Source: UBA4717 sp045580165 (GTDB taxonomy: Bacteria > Bacillota > Clostridia > Oscillospirales > CAG-272). From it: a stretch of 64,000 nt of DNA. This document shows, one piece after another, positions 23,880 through 33,011 of the stretch; position 1 is the first letter of the stretch; every line of letters begins with the position of its first letter. Position numbers and translations under genes: made by a program. The stretch is from positions 1 to 64,000 of the forward strand of contig JAZNNG010000079.1 of assembly GCA_045580165.1 (NCBI GenBank), in the 5' to 3' direction. Below the pieces are notes generated by a model, which ran no database searches, was not told the origin of the DNA, and was given only the letters and a program-made list of their open reading frames with translations.

Positions 23880-26186
23880 ATGGAAGCGCTAAACAGGATA
23901 CACGGTGCCGCAATAGAATATATGCTCTCACAAAAAGCGGTTGATCTGTCAACGGCTCTTATCGGTATGACCTGCCGCGACCCGATGCCGGGCGGCTGTG
24001 ACGTCTATCTTTTCGCGGATAGTTCCGTGCTATACGCCCTTTCGGGAGTGGTCACTCTCTCCGATGACGGCGCAGAATTTGCCGAGACCGATTACGCGGC
24101 GTATCCGCTTGACTCGGTGGCAGAGCTTGAGACCGAGGAAATGGTATCAAGCGCACGCCTTTCGGTAAAGCTTACCGACGGCGGCGTTTCGCTTGTTGCC
24201 GAGACCTCTAACACCTTCAAGGACACGCTTTTCCGCTTTGCCGACTACGTTAAGCTGATAAAAAACGGCGACTTCAAGGGGATAGAAGCTGACGATTTTG
24301 AAAAATACTGTCCCACCTGCGGCAGACGCTTTCCCGATGACAACAAAATATGTCCGTACTGCGCAGATAACTCTGGAATAATCAAAAAGCTTCTGCCGTT
24401 TTTCGGACGCTATATGAAGAGTATGATAGCCATATTTGCTATGATGGGCGTTATCAGTCTTCTTTCGGTAGTGTCACCCTACGTCGGAAACTCCTTCTTC
24501 ATCGACGAGGTGCTGACGGACGGCGGTAAATTCTACGGTCAGGTGCTTCTCGTTATAGTAATGCTCGTGTCGGTAAGACTCGCCGATATGCTCATCACGG
24601 TAATAAACGATCTCGTGACCGCGAGAATAACCGCCAACATCACCTACGACCTCAAAAAGACCATATTTGCATCCATTAACCGCCTCTCGCTCGGCTTCTT
24701 CAACTCGCGCCGTACGGGCGGATTGATGACACAGATAGAAAGCGATTCCTCGACGCTCTACCGCTTCTTCAGCGAGATGACCCCCAACCTTATCATCTCG
24801 GGAGTTAAGATTGTCGCAATGCTCGCGGTGATGCTTTTGATGAATCCCCTGCTTGCGCTTATCGCGGTGATCACCACACCGTTCTACGTCCTGTTTATAC
24901 AACGTATTTTCCAAAAAAGCAAGCATTTGGCGATAGTGTACTTCACAAAAGCCAAGTCCTTAAGCTCCAAGCTCAGCGACGTACTAACGGGTATGAGAGT
25001 TGTCAAGGCGTTTGCCAAGGAGGAGCACGAGAAAAATAAATTCCACGGTCTCAGCCGTGAAAAGACGGGGCTTTACTACCGTTGGACGATGCACAACGCG
25101 GCAGCCTATCCCGCAGTAAGCTTCCTTCTTTACCTTGCAAGCATGGCGGTATGGGCGGCAGGCGGTATTGCGGTGTTCGAGGGCGAGATGTCCTACGGCG
25201 ACCTTCTCACCTTCGTCGCGTATATGGGAATGTTCTATAACCCCTTAAACTACATAATAATGAGCCTGCGTCATATGGGCGACTGCTTCAATGCGGCGTC
25301 AAGACTTTTCGAGATAGCCGACGCTATCCCCGACGTAAACGAAAGCAAGACTCCCGTGATCCTCGAGCATTTCGAGGGTGGGGTAGAGTTCAAAAACGTG
25401 TCCTTCTCCTACACCAAGTCGAGAAAGACCATAGATAAGGTGTCCTTCACTGTGCCTGCGGGAAGCACGCTTGGTATAGTCGGCAGAACGGGCGCGGGAA
25501 AATCCACAATCGCAAACCTGCTCATACGTCTTTATGACGCGAGCGACGGAGAGATACTCATCGACGGCGTAAACGTCAAGGATATGTCGTTTGAGCAGCT
25601 CAGACGCAATATTTCAATAGTGTCGCAGGAAACGTTTTTGTTCTCGGGCACGATATTTGAAAACATAGCCTACGCAATGCCTCACGCGACCTACGAGGAC
25701 GTTATCAACGCTGCAATAGAAGCGGGAGCGCACGACTTTATAATCAAGCTTCCCGACGCCTACCAGACAAGGATCGGCTTTGGCTATAAGGACCTGTCGG
25801 GCGGCGAAAGGCAGAGAATATCAATAGCGAGGGCGCTGCTCAGACGCCCGAGGATACTTATTCTCGACGAGGCGACCGCCGCAATGGATACGGCGACGGA
25901 GGAAAAGATTGAGCGCGCCTTAAATAAGCTTTCTGGCAGCGCGACCACAATAATGATAGCCCACAGGCTCTCTACCCTCAGGAGCGCGGACAGGCTTATC
26001 GTCATTGAGGACGGAAAAATGAGCGAGTCGGGAACCCACGCAGAGCTTCTTGAAAAAGAGGGCATTTACCATAAGCTCTATACGCTTCAGCTTGAAGCGC
26101 TTGCAAATATTATTTCGGACGGCGATGACGAGCCGACCTCACCGCGCGGACGCTCGGGCAAAATACCACCGCCGCCGAGAGATTGA
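23880..26186 (+). CDS. ABC exporter with N-terminal PH-like domain and zinc ribbon
   Basis: A 768-residue protein with unusual order. Residues 1-135 look like a small beta-rich (PH-like) domain. A four-cysteine zinc ribbon follows (CPTCGRRF...CPYCAD, about 142-160), then a six-helix exporter domain (about 165-480) and an ATPase domain. Walker A is GRTGAGKST, the signature LSGGERQR, Walker B LILDEATAA and the H-loop IAHRLST, so the site is catalytically complete. GGAG lies six bases before the ATG. It is the first gene of a three-gene operon with DUF1854 and a second similar ABC protein. Such ABC/DUF1854 sets have been linked to cyanophycin metabolism in some bacteria, but no cyanophycin gene is seen here. 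The substrate is unknown. Confidence 0.85.
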   Translation: MEALNRIHGAAIEYMLSQKAVDLSTALIGMTCRDPMPGGCDVYLFADSSVLYALSGVVTLSDDGAEFAETDYAAYPLDSVAELETEEMVSSARLSVKLTDGGVSLVAETSNTFKDTLFRFADYVKLIKNGDFKGIEADDFEKYCPTCGRRFPDDNKICPYCADNSGIIKKLLPFFGRYMKSMIAIFAMMGVISLLSVVSPYVGNSFFIDEVLTDGGKFYGQVLLVIVMLVSVRLADMLITVINDLVTARITANITYDLKKTIFASINRLSLGFFNSRRTGGLMTQIESDSSTLYRFFSEMTPNLIISGVKIVAMLAVMLLMNPLLALIAVITTPFYVLFIQRIFQKSKHLAIVYFTKAKSLSSKLSDVLTGMRVVKAFAKEEHEKNKFHGLSREKTGLYYRWTMHNAAAYPAVSFLLYLASMAVWAAGGIAVFEGEMSYGDLLTFVAYMGMFYNPLNYIIMSLRHMGDCFNAASRLFEIADAIPDVNESKTPVILEHFEGGVEFKNVSFSYTKSRKTIDKVSFTVPAGSTLGIVGRTGAGKSTIANLLIRLYDASDGEILIDGVNVKDMSFEQLRRNISIVSQETFLFSGTIFENIAYAMPHATYEDVINAAIEAGAHDFIIKLPDAYQTRIGFGYKDLSGGERQRISIARALLRRPRILILDEATAAMDTATEEKIERALNKLSGSATTIMIAHRLSTLRSADRLIVIEDGKMSESGTHAELLEKEGIYHKLYTLQLEALANIISDGDDEPTSPRGRSGKIPPPPRD

Positions 26187-26207
26187 ATCGGGAAAAGGAG
26201 ACTAATT

Positions 26208-26753
26208 ATGGACGTAAAATACAATAACGGAGTAATATATCTTACCCCCGAGATCGCAAGCTTTAAGAAATGCGGAGATTTTCTCGGGCTTGAGCTGAGG
26301 GGCGACCTTGACGCGCTCACCGAAAGCGCGCTTGACGTAAAGCGTCAGCCGAGCTACGACAGAGTCAGAATAAGACGCGCGTTCCCGTTTTCACTTGCCG
26401 ACAAATACGTGTCTGTGCTCGATAACGATCAGAACGAGATAGGTCTTATCGAGGACTTGAGTATTTTCCCAAAGGAGCAGGCGGAGCTTGTCAGAGCTGA
26501 GCTTGAAAGAGTTTATTTCTCACCCGAGATATTAAAGATAGTGTCTGTCAGAGAAAGACTCGGATACGCATATTTCAGCGTGGTGACGGACGCAGGCGAG
26601 AGGGAAATACCTCTGCGCGACGTCTACCGCAGTATTATAAGAGTAAATGAAGACCGCATAGTCATTATCGATATTGACGGAAACCGCTACGGTGTAAGCT
26701 CGCTCAAGAAGCTTGACCGCGGAAGTATGAAGAAGCTCGAGCTTTATTTGTGA
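26208..26753 (+). CDS. DUF1854-family protein
   Basis: A 181-residue soluble protein. It fits DUF1854 by its run of strands: RRAFPFSLADKYVSVLDND near residue 48, IEDLSIFP, a TDAGEREIPLRDV stretch and DIDGNRYGVSSLKKLD at the end. AAGGAG precedes the ATG. It sits 21 bases after the first ABC gene and 21 bases before the second, and is most likely an accessory or regulatory subunit of the transporter. Function is not established. Confidence 0.85.
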   Translation: MDVKYNNGVIYLTPEIASFKKCGDFLGLELRGDLDALTESALDVKRQPSYDRVRIRRAFPFSLADKYVSVLDNDQNEIGLIEDLSIFPKEQAELVRAELERVYFSPEILKIVSVRERLGYAYFSVVTDAGEREIPLRDVYRSIIRVNEDRIVIIDIDGNRYGVSSLKKLDRGSMKKLELYL

Positions 26754-26774
26754 GCACCGACGCGGAGGAACGTG

Positions 26775-29012
26775 ATGAAAAAAAGCTATGAAAAGCAGTC
26801 TCAGCTGAGGCAGGACAAAAAAAGACTCCTCGCAAGGCTTATGGAAATGTGTCCGGACTCGTCAAAACGCGAATACTTCGCCGTCTGCCCGTTCACCTTG
26901 CCGAGCGACGGTATAATCGCTTTTTCAAACGACGGTATACTTGTTTGCGGCGAGAAAAGCGAGTTTATCGAGGCTCACAGGGTAAGCGAGGTCAAGGCGG
27001 ATTCGGAAAACGGTTGCGTATTTCTCGAGTGCCGTGTTGACGGAAAGGAGCGCGTGCTCTGCAAGAGCGATATGCGCGAATTCAAGCTCTACACGAGAGT
27101 GATGCACGATGTGGCGCGTGTCTACGGCGACAAGCGAGAAGAGCGCCGCAGGGAAAGCAGAGCGCCGCGCGTCAGACGTTGCCCGAGCTGTAAACGCGAG
27201 TTAAAGCCGGGTGAACGTAAATGTCCGAAATGCTCGAAATGGTATAAGCAGTTATTCCGCATATTCAAATATGCAGGGGAATACAAATACAAAATAGCGC
27301 TTGCAACCCTTACACTTTGTCTTTTGTCGGTCGTTGCGCTTTTAGTTCCGTACCTCAACAGAATACTCGTTGACGGATATATAAAAAACGGAAGCGGAAG
27401 CATATCCTACAAAGGCTTTTTCCTCGTAATTCTGTCTATGGTGGGAGTCCATCTTCTTCAGAACGTGCTGACTTACTTAAGACAGTATTTCAGTCATTCG
27501 TCGGGCGCGGGGCTTCAGACCAAGCTCGCGTGTGCGGTCTTTAACAAGACGCAGGCGTTGTCGGTTGCCAAAAGCGGAGAATACGATTCGGGCGAGCTCT
27601 TTACGAGAGTAAACAACGAGGCTCCCGACGTGCAGGCTTTTATAACCGAGGAGGTACCGAACTATCTCGAGCAGATATTCAAGCTCGTGTTTATCGGCGT
27701 TATCCTTTTTAAGTATAACGTAACGCTTGCGCTTCTTATAATAATCCCGATTCCTGTACTGATAGTTCTGTTCAGAGTCATTCACGAGCCTCTGCGCTCA
27801 CTTTGGCAGAAGCAGAGGTCGAAGTCGGCGCAGAGCAGCAGTATCCTGCACGATATCTACTCGGGAATAAGAGTGGTAAAGTCATACGGCACCGAAGAGC
27901 ACGAATACGGAAGATACGAAAAGTCCGCAAGGGAATACAAGGACGTAGTCGTAAAGCACGAGACCGTGTGGTCTTTGCTCATAAGCCCTATGCATATGCT
28001 TATGGGTATAGGTGAATTTTTCCTTCTGTACTTCGTCGGAAACCGCATACTCGAGGGCACTATGACTCTCGGCGAAATGGCGCAGTTTTCGTCCTACGTT
28101 ACTATGATGTACGCGCCGCTTAGGCAGTTTGCGATGCTTCCGAGAAGACTTGTGCGCTTCAACGGCTCGGTAAACAAGATATTTGAGCTTCTCGATGAGG
28201 AGGAGGACGTAGTCGACATCGAAAACCCCGTTGACAAGCAGATAGACGGATACGTTGAGATAGAAAACCTCTCGTTCGGCTACGATGAAACGAGAAAGGT
28301 GCTCGATAACGTAAATCTCACCGTGAAGCCGGGCGAAATGATAGGTATCGTCGGCAGATCGGGCACAGGAAAGTCTACGCTTATCAACCTTTTGATGAGA
28401 CTTTATGACCCCACCTCGGGCGCGATAAAAATAGACGGCGTTGACCTGCGCGATTACTCGCAGGAGAGCCTAAGAAGTCAGATGGGAGTAGTACTTCAGG
28501 AAACCTATCTCTTTACGGGCTCGGTATATGAAAATATAGCCTACGCAAAGCCCGATGCCACATACGCCGAGATAATCGAGGCGTCCAAGGCGGCGGGAGC
28601 GCACTCGTTTATAGTAAAATTGCCCGATGCGTATAATACGAGAGTCGGTGAGCGCGGATATACCCTCTCGGGTGGTGAAAGGCAGAGAATAGCCATCGCC
28701 CGCGCGCTGCTCAGAAACCCGAAAATACTCATTCTCGACGAAGCCACCGCATCGCTCGATACCGAAACCGAGCGCAGAGTACAGGACGCGCTTGCAAACC
28801 TCGTCAAGAACCGCACGACCTTCGCAATAGCGCACAGACTCTCGACTCTGCGAAACGCGACCAGACTCATCGTCATTGACCGCGGAAGTATAGCGGAAAT
28901 GGGCACGCACGACGAGCTTATGCAGCAAAAGGGTATATACTATTCGCTCGTTGTTGCTCAGAGAAGAATGTCGGAGAGTAGCACCCGCGGGCAAACAGCG
29001 CGTGAGGTATGA
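26775..29012 (+). CDS. Second ABC exporter with N-terminal PH-like domain and zinc ribbon
   Basis: A 745-residue counterpart of the first exporter with the same domain order: beta-rich N-terminal part (about 30-120), arginine-rich linker, zinc ribbon CPSCKRELKPGERKCPKC (about 138-155), membrane domain and ATPase. Walker A GRSGTGKST, signature LSGGERQR, Walker B LILDEATAS and H-loop IAHRLST are intact. The ATG at 26775 is chosen because GGAGG lies six bases upstream; a GTG at 26772 is too close. The two ABC proteins probably form a heterodimer with two active sites, unlike the degenerate pair at 5.0-8.7 kb. Confidence 0.85.
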   Translation: MKKSYEKQSQLRQDKKRLLARLMEMCPDSSKREYFAVCPFTLPSDGIIAFSNDGILVCGEKSEFIEAHRVSEVKADSENGCVFLECRVDGKERVLCKSDMREFKLYTRVMHDVARVYGDKREERRRESRAPRVRRCPSCKRELKPGERKCPKCSKWYKQLFRIFKYAGEYKYKIALATLTLCLLSVVALLVPYLNRILVDGYIKNGSGSISYKGFFLVILSMVGVHLLQNVLTYLRQYFSHSSGAGLQTKLACAVFNKTQALSVAKSGEYDSGELFTRVNNEAPDVQAFITEEVPNYLEQIFKLVFIGVILFKYNVTLALLIIIPIPVLIVLFRVIHEPLRSLWQKQRSKSAQSSSILHDIYSGIRVVKSYGTEEHEYGRYEKSAREYKDVVVKHETVWSLLISPMHMLMGIGEFFLLYFVGNRILEGTMTLGEMAQFSSYVTMMYAPLRQFAMLPRRLVRFNGSVNKIFELLDEEEDVVDIENPVDKQIDGYVEIENLSFGYDETRKVLDNVNLTVKPGEMIGIVGRSGTGKSTLINLLMRLYDPTSGAIKIDGVDLRDYSQESLRSQMGVVLQETYLFTGSVYENIAYAKPDATYAEIIEASKAAGAHSFIVKLPDAYNTRVGERGYTLSGGERQRIAIARALLRNPKILILDEATASLDTETERRVQDALANLVKNRTTFAIAHRLSTLRNATRLIVIDRGSIAEMGTHDELMQQKGIYYSLVVAQRRMSESSTRGQTAREV

Positions 29013-29112
29013 CGGGGAGTGAGATATCGACCCATACCGCCAACATTGGTATAAATTCGGGAGATTGCGTTTTCAGACTTCACACAGTGTGAAAACAAGT
29101 GCTTCGCCGGGC

Positions 29113-29230
29113 ATTCCAAAGAGGTTTGCCCCTTTGTGCCGTTTTGTGGAGGAATTCTTAAGGGAACCCAATCGGAAGGGTTCCCTTAAGCGCGTCTTTG
29201 GTTACTTTTGTCGCGTGACGAAAGTAACAC
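29113..29230 (+). repeat. Dispersed repeat family B, copy 2
   Basis: This has the same hairpin series as 528-634. A CCAAAG-type stem is followed by the perfect 13-base stem CTTAAGGGAACCC (29157-29169) / GGGTTCCCTTAAG (29178-29190), then TCTTTGGTTACTTT and a closing CTTTTGTC/GACGAAAG stem. Compared with copy 1 the stem bases have changed in pairs. The rest of 29013-29300 shows no gene. Confidence 0.6.
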
Positions 29231-29305
29231 CCCCGTTGAACAAACGGTTTTATCAAACTTAAGCATATTTTTCTGCAAAATAAAACACAACTCTCCCCCA
29301 AATCA

Positions 29306-29334
29306 TTGACAAACACGCATTTTTGTTATATACT
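29306..29334 (+). promoter_or_regulatory. Promoter of thrS
   Basis: TTGACA (29306-29311), a 17-base spacer and TATACT (29329-29334). The leader is therefore only about 70-80 bases, too short for a T-box. Confidence 0.8.
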
Positions 29335-29364
29335 AACTACGTATTTGTAAAAAATTCTGAGTAT

Positions 29365-29395
29365 TCGGCAAAACCCCTCGTATAGGCTTTGCCGA
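29365..29395 (+). promoter_or_regulatory. Leader hairpin beside the thrS ribosome binding site
   Basis: TCGGCAAA (29365-29372) pairs with TTTGCCGA (29388-29395), with two more C-G pairs inside. The right arm ends exactly where the AGGAAGG ribosome binding site begins, so it could modulate translation. A regulatory role is inference. Confidence 0.45.
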
Positions 29396-29413
29396 GGAAG
29401 GAACGGTTATAAA

Positions 29414-31177
29414 ATGAAAATTATCTACAGCAACGGACAGGTAGCAGAATGCCCCGCAGAGGAGGAGCTTCACGTTATCCGTCATACTGCGGCACACGTA
29501 ATGGCGCAGGCTATTAAAAGACTTTACCCCGAAGCAGACTTTGCTTACGGTCCTGCAACAGAAAAGGGCTTCTACTATGACGTAGACCTCGGCGACACAA
29601 AGCTTTCCGACGAGGATCTTCAGAAGATCGAAGCCGAAATGAAGAAGATAGTCAAGGAAAATCTTCCCATAAAGCCCTTTATTCTCCCCCGCGCAGAAGC
29701 TATCGCGCTTATGGAGGAAAGAAAAGAGAAGTATAAGGTCGAGCACATCGGTGACCTCGCTCCCGATGTAGAGATCAGCTTCTATCAGCAGGGCGACTAC
29801 ATTGATATGTGTACAGGTCCTCACCTTTGCTACACAAAGGCGCTCAAGGCGTTCAAGATAATGGGACAGTCGGGCGCATATTGGAAGAACGATAAGAACA
29901 ACACAATGCTCACCCGTATCAACGGTATCGCTTTTGCATCTCAGGCAGAGCTTGACGAGCACTTGAAGCTTCTTGAAGAAGCAGAAAAGCGCGACCACCG
30001 TAAGATAGGCCGCGAAATGGGACTCTTTATGATGAACGAGGAGGCTCCCGGCTTCCCCTTCTTCCTTCCCAAGGGTATGGCGCTCAAGAACGCGCTTATC
30101 GAGTACTGGAGAAATATCCACACAAGAGAAAACTACGTTGAAGTATCTACTCCCCTTATAATGAACCGTCACCTCTGGGAGACCAGCGGACATTGGGATC
30201 ACTACAAGGACAATATGTACTCGACCATAATCGACGAGGAGACCTTCTGCGTAAAGCCTATGAACTGTCCGGGCGGAGTAATGGTATACGCGGCAAAGCC
30301 TCACAGCTACCGCGAGCTTCCTATGCGCGTGGGTGAGCTTGGTATAGTTCACAGACACGAGCTCAAGGGCGCGCTCCACGGACTTTTCCGTGTTCGTTGC
30401 TTCACACAGGACGACGCGCACATCTTTATGCGCCGTGAGCAGATCCGCGACGAAATTATCGGCGTAGTTGACCTTATCAACGAGGTTTACAGTAAGTTTG
30501 GCTTCAAGTACTTCATCGAGCTTTCTACACGTCCCGAGGACAGTATGGGCAGCGACGAGGATTGGGAAGCAGCAACAGAGGGACTCAAGGGCGCTCTCGA
30601 AGCGCTCGGACTTCCTTACATCATCAACGAGGGCGACGGTGCGTTCTACGGACCGAAGATAGACTTCCACCTCGAGGACTGCCTCGGCAGAACCTGGCAG
30701 TGCGGAACCATCCAGCTCGACTTCCAGATGCCTATAAACTTTGAGCTCGAGTACGTTGACGAAAACGGCGAGAGACAGAGACCCATAATGATCCACCGCG
30801 TATGCTTCGGCTCTATCGAAAGATTTATCGGTATCCTCACCGAGCACTTCGCAGGTAAGTTCCCGACCTGGCTTGCTCCCGTACAGGCAAAGGTGCTTCT
30901 CGTATCCGAAAAGAGCTCGGACTACGCTCACGAGGTATACGAAAAGCTCAGAGCCGCAGGCGTCAGATGTGAGCTTGACGAGCGTAACGAAAAGATCGGT
31001 TATATGATAAGAGAGGCTCAGGTGGTTGACCGCGTACCTTATATGGTAATAATCGGTCAGAGCGAGGTTGAAAACAACAATCTCTCTATCCGTAACAGAG
31101 ATACCACACAGACCGAGACTATGGGTGTAGACGAGTTTGTCGAAAAGATCACCCGTGAAATCCGCGAAAGAGCTTGA
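29414..31177 (+). CDS. thrS: Threonyl-tRNA synthetase lacking the TGS domain
   Basis: Charges tRNA-Thr with threonine. The 587-residue chain starts with only about 15 residues of the usual N-terminal TGS region, then the editing domain with HTAAH (H24, H28) and GPHLC. The class II catalytic core follows, with motif 2 VRCFTQDDAHIF, the zinc-site cysteine in NCPGGV, and motif 3 GSIERFIGIL, and then the anticodon-binding domain. Full-length bacterial enzymes are about 640 residues, so this is a natural short form. It is expressed from its own promoter with a short structured leader. Confidence 0.95.
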   Translation: MKIIYSNGQVAECPAEEELHVIRHTAAHVMAQAIKRLYPEADFAYGPATEKGFYYDVDLGDTKLSDEDLQKIEAEMKKIVKENLPIKPFILPRAEAIALMEERKEKYKVEHIGDLAPDVEISFYQQGDYIDMCTGPHLCYTKALKAFKIMGQSGAYWKNDKNNTMLTRINGIAFASQAELDEHLKLLEEAEKRDHRKIGREMGLFMMNEEAPGFPFFLPKGMALKNALIEYWRNIHTRENYVEVSTPLIMNRHLWETSGHWDHYKDNMYSTIIDEETFCVKPMNCPGGVMVYAAKPHSYRELPMRVGELGIVHRHELKGALHGLFRVRCFTQDDAHIFMRREQIRDEIIGVVDLINEVYSKFGFKYFIELSTRPEDSMGSDEDWEAATEGLKGALEALGLPYIINEGDGAFYGPKIDFHLEDCLGRTWQCGTIQLDFQMPINFELEYVDENGERQRPIMIHRVCFGSIERFIGILTEHFAGKFPTWLAPVQAKVLLVSEKSSDYAHEVYEKLRAAGVRCELDERNEKIGYMIREAQVVDRVPYMVIIGQSEVENNNLSIRNRDTTQTETMGVDEFVEKITREIRERA

Positions 31178-31455
31178 TCAAACAAAAAAGATTCGTTTTA
31201 TAAGGGTCCTCATAAGGATGTTTGCAAATCGGCAGAGATGTTGCTTTCTTTGCCGATTTGTGTTATGGTGATTGCATATTATTACTATTGACAGCAGACC
31301 GATTTTGTGGTATTCCGTTGTTAGCATCGGTAGTGGGCATCCGTTTAACGACTCCATTAGCAGAGTCTGTGGAAGGCGCTACCGGTGTTTTTTATCGTCA
31401 ACGACGGTAATATCGAATACATTGTTATCTATTTGTACCGTGAGGTAACATAAAG
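31178..31455. other. Gene-free stretch after thrS
   Basis: About 280 bases with a few weak inverted repeats (for example GGGTCCTCATAAGGAT near 31204) and a short 62-codon frame (31222-31410) with no binding site or recognisable product. No convincing terminator for thrS was found. Confidence 0.4.
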
Positions 31456-31502
31456 CCTCCCTCCGAGAGGGAGGTGGCACGGCATTGCCGTGACGGAAGG
31501 AG
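31456..31502 (+). repeat. Dispersed two-hairpin repeat, family A, copy 2
   Basis: CCTCCCT (31456-31462) pairs with AGGGAGG (31468-31474). TG then leads to CACGGC-ATT-GCCGTG (31478-31492) and CGGAAGGAG. A partial inverted counterpart with CTCCCTCACCCGAC-TTT-GTCGGGAG follows at about 31546-31571, so the element may have paired ends. Confidence 0.65.
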
Positions 31503-31625
31503 CTTGCGCTGCTTTGAATTTGTGTCAAGTTTTATTGTAACGCGCTCTCCCTCACCCGACTTTGTCGGGAGCCTTAGGATGAGCATCCTTAGGGGAATGG
31601 GCTATATCAAAAATGGAGAAATGTT

Positions 31626-32075
31626 ATGATTAGAAAAAAGATTGAAAAATATTTAGAATTGTTGAACGGAAGCACGCTTAATGATATGACTTTAGCTGCT
31701 CAGATGATGATGCTTTCGTTTGGCAATATTGCTGTTCATTCTCAGTGCTTTACAAGAATTATGCACCGAAATCAGATTTTGTTGACAACTTTGGATTATC
31801 AAAATCGGGATGAAGTGGATGATAGCAACAATGATGAATGGTATAATTTGTCTCTGCACAAAGATCTGATTATAAATAACAAGGTCATTCAAACAGAATT
31901 TACGAGCAACAACGATCTATTTATATGCTTGGAAAATGATATACAGATACAGATATTCATTTCCAACGGATCACCCCACTATGTAGAAGAGTGCGAACAA
32001 TGGCGAATTTTTGAAATTGACAGCGAGAATAAGCCCCACACGGTGGTATATTCTAACTGCATTCAAGAAGAATAA
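31626..32075 (+). CDS. Hypothetical protein
   Basis: A 149-residue protein, not recognised. It is acidic and AT-rich compared with its surroundings, with a helical N-terminus (MIRKKIEKYLELL) and a strand-rich remainder. No signal peptide or membrane segment is seen. GGAG lies seven bases before the ATG, and a strong terminator follows, so it is probably a real single-gene unit. Its size, acidity and composition would fit an immunity-type protein, but nothing in the sequence proves this. Confidence 0.65.
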   Translation: MIRKKIEKYLELLNGSTLNDMTLAAQMMMLSFGNIAVHSQCFTRIMHRNQILLTTLDYQNRDEVDDSNNDEWYNLSLHKDLIINNKVIQTEFTSNNDLFICLENDIQIQIFISNGSPHYVEECEQWRIFEIDSENKPHTVVYSNCIQEE

Positions 32076-32078
32076 TGT

Positions 32079-32119
32079 AATAATCCCCGACAGAAGTTGA
32101 AGATCTGTCGGGGATTATT
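32079..32119. terminator. Terminator between convergent genes
   Basis: AATAATCCCCGACAG pairs with CTGTCGGGGATTATT, between the hypothetical gene and the leftward membrane-protein gene. It is symmetrical and may serve both. Confidence 0.85.
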
Positions 32120-32186
32120 GTTTGTTTGCTATGAAGCAGGTTTAATTAAACATTCTTATGAGAAGGAACCTTCCGCATCTCCTTTT

Positions 32187-32993
32187 TTATTCCTTTTCAT
32201 CCTTTTTTACGGTCGGCACGAAGCTTTCAACTATTTTTCTTGTGCGCTTACCGCCGCGGTGAACGACGTAGAAGTATCCGCAGGTGCAGAACACCACCGC
32301 GCCGATGAAGTTTACGAAAAGATCCTTCATAGTGTCGATTATACCTATATCGAGATAGCCGTCAAACGTGAACGTGCTGCCGTCGGCAAGGGTGAGGGTG
32401 GTCTTTGCAATATCGGTTATCGGAAACGCCTTGTTTTGCAGAGTTTCGTCAAACGTAACGCTGAAAATACTGTTTACTATAACGTCCTTTTGCATATCGT
32501 AGGACATAAAGCGGTCTGCGAAAAACTCAAAGAACTCCCACATAACACCGATGGTCATTGAAAAGCAAAAAGCCATAAGAGTCAGCGTCAGAGGTGTAAA
32601 ATTCACCTTTTTGTTTCGGTTTAAGAGGTCAAGCAAGCAGAATCCGAACGCCGCAAAAATGAAGCCGCTTGTTGTGTGCAAAAGAGTGTCCCATATCGGA
32701 TATTTAACGTAAAAGCTGCTTATTTCTCCCAGTATTTCGGCGCAGAACACGAATATGTATACCGTGATCTCAAGCGCAGTCGGGAGCTTGATGCTGAATT
32801 TTTCCTCCACGAATGGCGGAATGAGAAATAAAATGAGCGTAAGGGCGCATACGAAAACGCTTTCCCACTTGCCGATGAAGATACACCTTATAAGAACAAG
32901 GATAACGAGTAGTCTGAGGATAGCGTAAACCGCAAACGCAGCCTTGTTTTGCTTTATATGCTCTGCAAGAGCAGTAAATTTGGTCTTTTTCAA
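32187..32993 (-). CDS. Multi-pass membrane protein (DUF2238/YjdF-like)
   Basis: A 268-residue protein with about seven membrane helices. The central WDTLLHTTSGFIFAAFGF and GVMWEFFEFFADR...DMQKD segments, with conserved histidine, tryptophan and acidic residues inside helices, resemble the DUF2238/YjdF group of unknown function. The start is a TTG at 32993 with AGAGGAT upstream. It follows the GH36-type gene by 18 bases, so it is the last gene of the activase-GH36 operon. Its relation to sugar metabolism is unclear. Confidence 0.65.
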   Translation of the reverse strand: MKKTKFTALAEHIKQNKAAFAVYAILRLLVILVLIRCIFIGKWESVFVCALTLILFLIPPFVEEKFSIKLPTALEITVYIFVFCAEILGEISSFYVKYPIWDTLLHTTSGFIFAAFGFCLLDLLNRNKKVNFTPLTLTLMAFCFSMTIGVMWEFFEFFADRFMSYDMQKDVIVNSIFSVTFDETLQNKAFPITDIAKTTLTLADGSTFTFDGYLDIGIIDTMKDLFVNFIGAVVFCTCGYFYVVHRGGKRTRKIVESFVPTVKKDEKE

Positions 32994-33011
32994 GGTGCGA
33001 TCCTCTCTTTT

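Noticed and set aside
29013..29413. T-box riboswitch upstream of thrS
   Set aside because: A consensus promoter at 29306-29334 leaves too short a leader, and no T-box sequence is visible.
31222..31410. 62-residue plus-strand frame
   Set aside because: No ribosome binding site, atypical composition and no recognisable product.
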